From positions 1 through 8,677 of the forward strand of contig CAAFEV010000220.1 of NCBI GenBank assembly GCA_900762005.1: DNA of 8,677 bases, given 5' to 3'. Both the position numbers and the translations under genes were made by a program. This DNA is from an uncultured Oscillospiraceae bacterium (lineage in GTDB: Bacteria; Bacillota; Clostridia; Oscillospirales; Oscillospiraceae). Shown here piece by piece: positions 1 to 5,722 of the stretch (its first letter is position 1; each line of letters opens with the position of its first letter). The notes beneath the pieces were generated by a model. That model made no database searches. It worked only from the letters and a program-made list of their open reading frames with translations, and had not been told where the DNA came from.

Positions 1-79
1 AGAGACTACCTACTTCACTCTTTCAGTGATCATTCAGTCCCTGCCTGTTTTCCTCAAATATTTTTGAGGGGATGTGTCT
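1..79 (+). ncRNA. candidate 3' portion of an IS110 bridge RNA / recombinase leader
   Basis: In the IS110 group the non-coding region upstream of the recombinase encodes the bridge RNA with target- and donor-binding loops. Here the leader holds short stems: CACT/AGTG around 16-28, a repeated TTCAGT, and the 7-bp hairpin at 52-69. The upstream part lies outside the window, so target and donor loops cannot be assigned. The call rests on family knowledge and position, not on a recognised consensus. If the element is of IS1111 type, the RNA would instead be in the 3' end. Confidence 0.25.
52..71 (+). promoter_or_regulatory. hairpin covering the recombinase ribosome binding site
   Basis: CCTCAAA (52-58), loop TATT, TTTGAGG (63-69) forms a perfect 7-bp stem. 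The 3' arm contains the GAGG of the recombinase Shine-Dalgarno (66-71), 8 nt before ATG 80. The fold would hide the ribosome binding site and keep transposase translation low. This is a common self-limiting device of insertion sequences. It could also be the last stem of a bridge RNA. The pairing is seen directly; the function is inferred. Confidence 0.5.
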
Positions 80-1321
80 ATGCTCAAAATCGTTTATCCG
101 GTCTGTTGTGGGATGGATGTCCACAAGTCTTTCGTCTACGCCTGCATCGCTTCAACGGATTCCCACGGTGTCACCACCTACAAAAGCAAGCGCTTTTCCA
201 CCTTTACGAATGACCTTCGCTTTTGCGCCTCGTGGCTCGCCGAGAACAACTGCAAGGATGTGTGCATGGAATCCACGGGGAAATACTGGATTCCCATTTA
301 CAACATTCTTGAGCCGACCTGCAATATTGTTCTTGCTCACCCGAAATATGTCAAAGCAATCAAGGGCAAGAAAACAGACAAGAAGGATGCCAAGTGGATT
401 GCGGAAATCTTCAAGCACGACCTTGTTTCCGGCAGCTTTATCCCTCCGGCAGATATTCGGCAGCTTCGGGATTTGGTGCGCTACCGTTGGAAGCTCACCA
501 ACTTCAAGGTTGGCGAAAAGAACCGTGTGCAGAACTGTCTGACCGTTTCCAACATCAAGCTGGACGATGTTTTTTCCGATGTGTTCGGCAAGGCTTCCAC
601 CAGCATCGTCAACCGGCTGCTTGAAAACCCTGCTGAGAGGATTACGGATGTTTCGTCTTTCAGAACGAAAGGAATGAAAGCTACCGATGCGGAAGTCCTT
701 GCTGCCGTTGACGGTGAAATTTGCTCTGAACAGGCTGAAAAGCTTCGGATTATCCGTTCTCACATGGATAGTCTTGAACTATGCCGCCTGAATACCGAGT
801 CTTTAATTCTTTCTGTTGCGGAAAAGTACATTCCGCAAATCAACCTCATTTCTACGGTGCCGGGTATCCAAACCTTTGCCGCTATCGGTGTGCTTTCCGA
901 AATCGGTGCGGATATGTCCGTGTTCCCAACCTCAAAGCATCTGTGCTCTTGGGCTGGCCTTACGCCGCAGAATAATGAGAGTGCCGGAAAGAAGAAAACC
1001 ACTCGTATCAGCCGTGCCGGAGCTTACATCAAGCCATTGCTTGTTCAGTGCGCTCTTTGTGCAATCCGTGTCAAAAGCAACCCGGAAATCCGCAGTCGGT
1101 ATCTTTCTATTAAAAAGCGCAGAGGTCACAAGAAAGCGATTATCGCTATTGCCCGAATGCTGCTCACTGCCATTTACAACATTCTTAAAAAGAATGAGCC
1201 TTACAATCCCGAGCTGTATCGCCGGGCGAACACTCCGCCGGAGCATCGGACAGTTTCCGTGGAGGAGGCTATCTTTATTTTGCAGCGACAAGGTTATCTC
1301 GTAACCGCTAACGCTCCTTAA
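80..1321 (+). CDS. IS110-family DEDD recombinase (transposase)
   Basis: This protein catalyses RNA-guided excision and insertion of its own element. It has 413 aa, within the usual range for the longer IS110 members. The N-terminal RuvC-like domain (DEDD_Tnp_IS110) carries GMDVHK with D13, MESTGKYW with E64, and KTDKKDA with D100 and D103, which together give the acidic tetrad. A helical middle section (about 130-250) is followed by the C-terminal Transposase_20 domain: TVPGI near 259, SWAGLTP near 290, then SAGKKKT with S301 as the probable nucleophilic serine. A GTG at 74 is in frame, but the GAGGGG at 66-71 sits 8 nt before the ATG at 80 and only 2 nt before the GTG, so ATG 80 is preferred. 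No frameshift or internal stop is present, so the gene looks intact. It is convergent with the hydroxylase operon. Confidence 0.95.
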   Translation: MLKIVYPVCCGMDVHKSFVYACIASTDSHGVTTYKSKRFSTFTNDLRFCASWLAENNCKDVCMESTGKYWIPIYNILEPTCNIVLAHPKYVKAIKGKKTDKKDAKWIAEIFKHDLVSGSFIPPADIRQLRDLVRYRWKLTNFKVGEKNRVQNCLTVSNIKLDDVFSDVFGKASTSIVNRLLENPAERITDVSSFRTKGMKATDAEVLAAVDGEICSEQAEKLRIIRSHMDSLELCRLNTESLILSVAEKYIPQINLISTVPGIQTFAAIGVLSEIGADMSVFPTSKHLCSWAGLTPQNNESAGKKKTTRISRAGAYIKPLLVQCALCAIRVKSNPEIRSRYLSIKKRRGHKKAIIAIARMLLTAIYNILKKNEPYNPELYRRANTPPEHRTVSVEEAIFILQRQGYLVTANAP

Positions 1322-1342
1322 TCGGGTTTAAACATCCTTTTC

Positions 1343-1360
1343 GGCTACCTCCCGGTAGTC
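1343..1360 (+). repeat. 3' hairpin of the IS, arm repeated near the left end
   Basis: GGCTACC (1343-1349), loop TCCC, GGTAGTC (1354-1360) forms a 7-bp stem with one G-T wobble, 21 nt after the recombinase stop. The right arm is the exact reverse complement of GACTACC at 4-10 in the left leader. The pair may therefore be a short subterminal inverted repeat of the element. The hairpin is followed by TGGTTTTG and later a run of six T at 1376-1381, so a weak transcription terminator for the recombinase is an alternative reading. Seven bases can match by chance. Confidence 0.35.
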
Positions 1361-1472
1361 TGGTTTTGTGCGCCCTTTTTTGGATGGTGCTTAAATTACT
1401 TTGTTTCAAACTTTGCTCCTCCATCAGATTCGGTTTGCCGCGTCCCTTTCGCTCTGCCGGGGCGGTCGCGGA

Positions 1473-1967
1473 TTAAATTCGGTGTGTCAGAACGCCGCGT
1501 TTGTCGTGGATGACGCTGCGGGGGCAGACCATGGCACAGGCACCGCAGGACAGGCATTTATCGGCGAAAATAAAGGCACGGTTTTCGGAGACCTTGATGG
1601 CTCCGGCGGGACAGACCTTTTCGCAAAGACCGCAGCCGATGCAGCTTGCATCGCAGACGTCCTTACAGCGTAAGTCCTTGTTCGAGCAGAGCACCGCAAT
1701 CGGGTTTTCCTCCGGGCGCAGGTGAATGACGCGCTGCGGACAGACCAGATAGCACGCGCCGCAGCCGATGCACTTGCGCTCGTCCACCTCTGCCACGCCG
1801 TAGGAATTGAGGAAAATCGCACCGTAACGGCAGGTGTCGATGCAGGTGCCGCAGCCCGTGCAGCCGTAGACGCATAAATCGTAGCCCTCCGGAGATTGCT
1901 TTGCGCGGCAGCCTCCGTTGCAGTGGACGCAGGCGACTCTTGCCGGAAATTTCATTTTCAGTTGCAT
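1473..1967 (-). CDS. RnfB-like soluble polyferredoxin (four 4Fe-4S motifs)
   Basis: This is an electron-transfer protein of 164 aa. It has four CxxCxxCxxxC motifs at C36-C46, C66-C76, C109-C119 and C138-C148, the last three followed by P, as in bacterial ferredoxins. Extra cysteines at 13, 16, 20, 32, 94, 101 and 105 give 23 in all. The order of motifs, including VHCNGGCRAK (14-23), YGCTGCGTC, VLCSNKD (92-98) and CIGCGLCEKVCP, follows the C-terminal half of clostridial RnfB. The RnfB membrane anchor and FeS domain are missing and no hydrophobic segment is present, so it should be cytosolic. The start lies 13 nt after the hydroxylase stop. The stop codon runs into a G-rich Shine-Dalgarno (AAGGGGGG), which suggests translational coupling. 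It is probably the electron acceptor or conduit for the hydroxylase. An alternative start is the ATG at codon 5. Confidence 0.85.
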   Translation of the reverse strand: MQLKMKFPARVACVHCNGGCRAKQSPEGYDLCVYGCTGCGTCIDTCRYGAIFLNSYGVAEVDERKCIGCGACYLVCPQRVIHLRPEENPIAVLCSNKDLRCKDVCDASCIGCGLCEKVCPAGAIKVSENRAFIFADKCLSCGACAMVCPRSVIHDKRGVLTHRI

Positions 1968-1980
1968 TCGTCAGCCCCCC

Positions 1981-4557
1981 TTACTTACGCGCATAGGGCG
2001 TCTCGCTCAGCGGCAGACTGAAACGGCGTTCCCCGTCAAGTCGGAAATAGGCATCGGCAATCGCCGGAGCCGTCGGTATGGCGGTTATCTCGCCGATGCC
2101 GATGGCACCGCAGGCAACGTTCAGACCCGGTTTTTCCAGGACAATCGCTTGAATTTCCGGTGTCTGATGTGCGCGGAAGAGCCCGAGCGTACCGAAGCGC
2201 GAAATCGGCTTGCAGTTGGAATCCAGCACATACTGCTCGGTCAGTGCGTAACCCAGCGACATTACCACGCCGCCCTCAATCTGTCCCTCGCACGACAGGG
2301 GATTGACCGCTCTGCCGACGTCATGCGCGGCGATGATTTTCTCCACCAGTCCGTTGTCCTGGTTGAGAATGCAAAGCTGCGTCGCGTAGCCATAGGCGAC
2401 GTGGGAGACGGGGTTCGGCACGTCCGCTCCGAGCGGGTCTGTCTTGGCGAGATATTCGCCGAAAAATTCCTGCCCCTTGAGGACGGATAACGGCTGTGTA
2501 CCCTTTGCCTTCATCAGCTTTTCACAGGCGCGGCGGCAGGCTTCACCTGTGACTAAGGTTTGCCGCGAGCCGGTGGTGTCACCGGAATTGGGCGCGAGGA
2601 GCGTGTTGCTGCGCTCATAGACAATGTCGTCGCGCTGTAAATCAGTGTTGGAGACAATCAACTGGACAAGCACTGTGCCGAGACCCTGCCCGATGCACGA
2701 CGCTCCGCTGTAAATGTGCAGCTTGCCGTCGTTTTCAACCAACAGCTTGCAGCGTCCCCAGTCGGGAAGCCCCACGCCAACACCGGCGTTTTTCATAGCA
2801 CAGGCAAGTCCGACGGGTTTCCCGGCGGCGACGGCTTCTTCATAATAGGGCTTGATGGCATCCAGCGTTTCGACAAGACCCGTCTCCGCGCCCGCAATCT
2901 GTCTGTTCGGCAGCGTGTTGCCTGGGCGAATGGCGTTGCGGTAGCGGATTTCCAGCGGAGAAATGCCGATTTCATCCGCCATCATATTGAGCAGTGATTC
3001 GGTTGCAAAGCAGGTCTGCGTCACACCGAAGCCGCGGAAGGCACCGGCGGGAGGATTGTTGGTATAGTAGGCGGTGCCTTCAATTTCAAAGTTATCGTAG
3101 GCATAAGGCCCCGATGCGTGTGTGCAGGCACGCTCCAAAACAGGAGCACCCAATGAGGCAAACGCACCGGTGTCTGAGCAGACGGTTGCCTTTACACCGA
3201 GAATTTTTCCGGTTTTGTCACAGCCCATCGTAAAGTCCATCTCAAAATGGTGCCGCTTGGGGTGAATCAGCAGGGATTCCGCACGGCTGAGCTTGACCTT
3301 GACCGCGCGGCCTGTGCAATATGTCGCCAACGCGGCGTGGTGCTGTACGGACATATCCTCTTTACCGCCAAAGCCGCCGCCGACTAAGGCATTTTGTACT
3401 TGAATTTTGCCCGTGCCGAGCAGTAGCGCGCATTCGCGCTGCGTGGTGTGTGCGCTCTGGTCGGCGGAGATAATCATAATGCCGCCGTCCTCGCCCTTGT
3501 AGGCGACGGCGCATTCCGGCTCTAAAAAGGCGTGCTCCGTCCACGGGGTTTCAAAATGCGCGGTCAGCACATGCGCTGCTTCGGCGATTGCCTTGTCGGC
3601 GTTGCCGCGGCTGACATGCTTGTGCGATTGGATGTTGCTTGTCTCCTCATCAAAGACCAGCCGGGCATCCGGCGCAGACGCCTCCTGAATATTATGTATC
3701 GGCGCAAGCACCTCGTAATCCACCTTGACGAGCTTCTTGGCTTTTTCCAGAACCGTCTGATTCTCCGCCACGACAAGCGCAATCGCGTCGCCGAGATAAT
3801 GCGTCAGCCCGCCGACGGGAATCAGCGTATACTGGTCGTGTTTGATGTGTCCGATTTTGTTCTCGCCGGGAATGTCCTCCGCCGTCAGAACGGCGAGCAC
3901 ACCGGGCAGCGCACGCGCTGCGGCTGCATCAATCGATAAAACCCGCGCCCGCGGATGCTTGCTGCGCACGGCAGAGGCATAGCACATACCATCTAAATAA
4001 TAATCATCGGGATATTTGCCGTAGCCGAGCACCTTTTCTTTCACATCGAGCCGCTGCATCCGTGAGCCGAGCTTCCAGTCGGTTGCCGACGGCAGCGGTA
4101 GCTTGCCTGCGCGGAAAATTTCACCCGCAAGACGGATGGCGGCAGTGATTTTTGCATAACCCGTGCAGCGGCAGTAATTGTTGCGGATGGCATAACGGAT
4201 TTGCTGCTCGGTGGGGTTGACACAGCGATCCAACAGGCTCTTTGCGCAGAGCACCATCCCCGGAATGCAAAAGCCGCATTGCACGGCTCCCGCTTCCCCA
4301 AACGCAAAAGTGTAAACGGTCTTTTCCCAATCGGACAGACCTTCCACGGTTAAAATATGCTTTCCGTCGAGCCGCTCGGTGTCTGGAATACAGGCACGGC
4401 AGGGGACTCCGTTAATCAGCACCGTGCATGCGCCGCAGGCACCCTCGCTGCAGCCGTCCTTGGCAGAAAGTATATGCTGTTCATCGCGCAGATAGCGCAA
4501 AAGCGGTTGCTTTTTTGAAACAGTGACTTCTATATTGTTGAGAAAAAATGTAGACAT
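1981..4557 (-). CDS. xdh: xanthine dehydrogenase-type molybdenum hydroxylase, probable selenium-dependent family, 2Fe-2S and Moco domains fused
   Basis: This enzyme hydroxylates a purine-type substrate (xanthine expected) at a molybdopterin centre using water. Its 858 aa fit the roughly 850-aa selenium-dependent xanthine dehydrogenase family (TIGR03311). The order is: plant-type [2Fe-2S] domain (C36, C41, C44, C56); helical [2Fe-2S] domain (C94, C97, C129, C131); then the two Moco domains from about 167. Moco motifs include GGGFGGKE (393-400), AGAFRGFG (504-511), GQGLGT (623-628), DTTGSRQT (660-667), HDVGRAVNP (745-753) and GIGE with catalytic E823. The FAD domain of classical XDH is absent. 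Labile selenium is a cofactor ligand, so no selenocysteine codon is expected and none is seen. Start ATG 4557 follows GAGG by 8 nt. It is first in an operon with the polyferredoxin. Nicotinate or another heterocycle as substrate cannot be excluded. Confidence 0.9.
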   Translation of the reverse strand: MSTFFLNNIEVTVSKKQPLLRYLRDEQHILSAKDGCSEGACGACTVLINGVPCRACIPDTERLDGKHILTVEGLSDWEKTVYTFAFGEAGAVQCGFCIPGMVLCAKSLLDRCVNPTEQQIRYAIRNNYCRCTGYAKITAAIRLAGEIFRAGKLPLPSATDWKLGSRMQRLDVKEKVLGYGKYPDDYYLDGMCYASAVRSKHPRARVLSIDAAAARALPGVLAVLTAEDIPGENKIGHIKHDQYTLIPVGGLTHYLGDAIALVVAENQTVLEKAKKLVKVDYEVLAPIHNIQEASAPDARLVFDEETSNIQSHKHVSRGNADKAIAEAAHVLTAHFETPWTEHAFLEPECAVAYKGEDGGIMIISADQSAHTTQRECALLLGTGKIQVQNALVGGGFGGKEDMSVQHHAALATYCTGRAVKVKLSRAESLLIHPKRHHFEMDFTMGCDKTGKILGVKATVCSDTGAFASLGAPVLERACTHASGPYAYDNFEIEGTAYYTNNPPAGAFRGFGVTQTCFATESLLNMMADEIGISPLEIRYRNAIRPGNTLPNRQIAGAETGLVETLDAIKPYYEEAVAAGKPVGLACAMKNAGVGVGLPDWGRCKLLVENDGKLHIYSGASCIGQGLGTVLVQLIVSNTDLQRDDIVYERSNTLLAPNSGDTTGSRQTLVTGEACRRACEKLMKAKGTQPLSVLKGQEFFGEYLAKTDPLGADVPNPVSHVAYGYATQLCILNQDNGLVEKIIAAHDVGRAVNPLSCEGQIEGGVVMSLGYALTEQYVLDSNCKPISRFGTLGLFRAHQTPEIQAIVLEKPGLNVACGAIGIGEITAIPTAPAIADAYFRLDGERRFSLPLSETPYARK

Positions 4558-4629
4558 AACGGAAGCCTCTTTTTTGTGGGTAAATTACAAATCCGATAGA
4601 AAAATTACGATGCAGATTAGAATACTTGC

Positions 4630-4658
4630 ATTATACAATAAAAAGCTCTCTCCCGCAA
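4630..4658 (-). promoter_or_regulatory. probable sigma-70-type promoter of xdh, overlapping the degV terminator
   Basis: On the - strand a perfect TATAAT (4630-4635) is preceded after exactly 17 nt by TTGCGG (4653-4658), a weak -35. Transcription would start near 4623, leaving a leader of about 66 nt before the xdh ATG. The -35 lies in the loop and 3' arm of the degV terminator hairpin, and the spacer contains the terminator's T tract. No riboswitch-like fold was recognised in the short leader. Confidence 0.55.
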
Positions 4659-4668
4659 GGGAGAGAGT
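4640..4668 (-). terminator. Rho-independent terminator of degV
   Basis: CTCTCTCCC (4646-4654), loop GCAA, GGGAGAGAG (4659-4667) is a perfect 9-bp stem, extendable by one G-T pair. Read on the - strand it is followed by C and TTTTT (4644-4640). It lies about 86 nt after the degV stop. The A-rich stretch between (4669-4753) shows no gene. Confidence 0.85.
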
Positions 4669-4753
4669 GAAAACAAATCAAAAAAATTTTTCCAATTCTA
4701 AAAATTATTTAGCATTCTGCTCTGAAAATACTGAAACGGAGACAAAGCCTCGC

Positions 4754-5596
4754 TTATTTGTGGATAAACAGCACACCTAAGCAGTCCTCGCCGCAGTGGC
4801 AGGAGATGGTGCAGCCGGCAGTGGTTTCCGTAACCTCGCGGAAGCTGCTGTATGCGGCAACGGTACGCTTGGCGGTTTCCAGCACCTCCGACTCCATCGG
4901 TGTGTGGGTGATGAAAACCCGCTCGGGAATAATCGTGTTCATATTTTCCAGACGGTCGCGGACATATTGTTCCATGCACTTGGCGTAGTTACCGCGATAT
5001 TTCTTTCCGACGACCATTTTGTTATCAACAACCTCGATGCAGGGCTTGAGGTTCAGCAGGTTTGCACCCAGAGCGCGTACCATAGAGCAGCGGCCGCCCT
5101 TGACCATATAGTCCAGTCGCTTGAGCAGAAAGCTGGTGTCAACACGCGGCGCAATATCGGCAAGCTCTGCGCACATCGCGTCAAGGCTGTCGGTCGTTTT
5201 TGCAATGCGGCAGGCCTCCATAACCATATGTCCGTGCCCGGTAGAGAGGTTGCGCGAGTCAACCACGCGCACATTGTCGAAAGACTCTGCGGCGATGCAG
5301 GCGTTCTGATAGCAAATGGAAAAGCCGGAGCCGAGGCTGATATGCACTACTGCATCATAATCCTTTGACAGAGTGGCAAAGTAGTCCTCGTATTCGCCGA
5401 CCGGAACGGCGGCCGTGGAGCAGAGTGCACCGCCGGCTGCAACATGGGCAAAAATATCGGCAGGGGTGATATCTACGCCGTCCCGATAGCTGCCGTCACC
5501 CATATGGACAAACAGGGGCGTAATCCCGATGCCATTGTCACGAATCTGTGCCGGAGCAAGATCGCAGGTGCTGTCGGCGGTGATTTTAATCTTCAT
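4754..5596 (-). CDS. DegV family protein (FakB-type fatty acid-binding protein)
   Basis: DegV/FakB proteins bind a fatty acid and present it to the kinase FakA, which makes acyl-phosphate for phospholipid synthesis; the role here is inferred from the family. The 280-aa length is typical. Visible motifs are ITADSTCDL (5-13), STAAVPVGEY (60-69, the TSQPS-type site), ISLGSGFS with YQNA (86-99), VVDSRNLSTG (111-120), the YMVKGGRCS segment (163-171), LNLKPCIEV (181-189) and a C-terminal GCTISCHCGEDCLGVLF (261-277). The usual HxGPG near the end is altered to HCGED, and four cysteines cluster at 262-272. ATG 5596 is chosen because it matches the family start; an in-frame TTG at 5602 has a GGGA 8 nt upstream and is a possible alternative. 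Monocistronic: its own promoter lies upstream and a strong terminator downstream. No fakA is seen. Confidence 0.9.
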   Translation of the reverse strand: MKIKITADSTCDLAPAQIRDNGIGITPLFVHMGDGSYRDGVDITPADIFAHVAAGGALCSTAAVPVGEYEDYFATLSKDYDAVVHISLGSGFSICYQNACIAAESFDNVRVVDSRNLSTGHGHMVMEACRIAKTTDSLDAMCAELADIAPRVDTSFLLKRLDYMVKGGRCSMVRALGANLLNLKPCIEVVDNKMVVGKKYRGNYAKCMEQYVRDRLENMNTIIPERVFITHTPMESEVLETAKRTVAAYSSFREVTETTAGCTISCHCGEDCLGVLFIHK

Positions 5597-5634
5597 AAGC
5601 AAAACTCATTTCCCGAAAATTTCTTATTTTTCTC

Positions 5635-5663
5635 ATTATAGCGCAACAAGCCCGAAAAGTCAA
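5635..5663 (-). promoter_or_regulatory. strong sigma-70-type promoter of degV
   Basis: On the - strand TTGACT (5658-5663), a 17-nt spacer and TATAAT (5635-5640) match the consensus in 11 of 12 positions. The predicted start near 5628 gives a leader of roughly 30 nt before the degV start. Confidence 0.8.
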
Positions 5664-5670
5664 ATGGCAG

Positions 5671-5699
5671 TTGCATTTCTTTCCCCGATGCGGTATCAT
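5671..5699 (+). promoter_or_regulatory. possible promoter of the 259-aa gene
   Basis: TTGCAT (5671-5676), a 17-nt spacer and TATCAT (5694-5699) are placed correctly on the + strand, 7 bp from the divergent degV -35. Only the -10 is close to consensus. The start would fall near 5706, at the edge of the Shine-Dalgarno, leaving a very short leader, so this is tentative. Confidence 0.3.
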
Positions 5700-5706
5700 G
5701 GTTCTG

Positions 5707-5722
5707 AGGTGAACGAAACTTG
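5707..5722 (+). promoter_or_regulatory. ribosome binding site that fixes a TTG start
   Basis: AGGTGA (5707-5712) is 7 nt before the TTG at 5720-5722. No ATG or GTG in this frame has a comparable site, so TTG is taken as the start of the 259-aa protein. Confidence 0.65.

Larger units (their letters stand above)
1..1361 (+). mobile_element. IS110-family insertion sequence, left end cut by window edge, right end not resolved
   Basis: The element is recognised from its complete recombinase gene and flanking non-coding ends. IS110 elements typically lack long terminal inverted repeats and target duplications, so the boundaries cannot be read by eye. The left end starts before base 1. The right end lies somewhere between the recombinase stop (1321) and the end of the neighbouring ferredoxin-like gene (1473); the coordinate given is only the end of a 3' hairpin. 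IS110 recombinases are guided by a structured bridge RNA encoded in a non-coding end of the element. Only 79 nt of 5' leader are visible here, so at most the 3' part of such an RNA is present. Confidence 0.6.

Noticed and set aside
152..763. Open frame on the - strand inside the IS110 recombinase
   Set aside because: It is antisense to an intact recombinase with all catalytic residues; no ribosome site or motif supports it.
1322..1472. Possible second small gene or IS remnant between the recombinase and polyferredoxin
   Set aside because: No frame has a ribosome site or recognisable product. The stretch is better explained as the IS right end plus a short intergenic gap.
1918..2490. Open frame on the + strand opposite the hydroxylase and polyferredoxin
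   Set aside because: It spans the junction of two well-supported - strand genes and shows no domain.
4558..4629. Possible purine, xanthine or molybdenum-cofactor riboswitch upstream of xdh
   Set aside because: The predicted leader is only about 66 nt and AT-rich, with no conserved pairing or core motif that I recognise.
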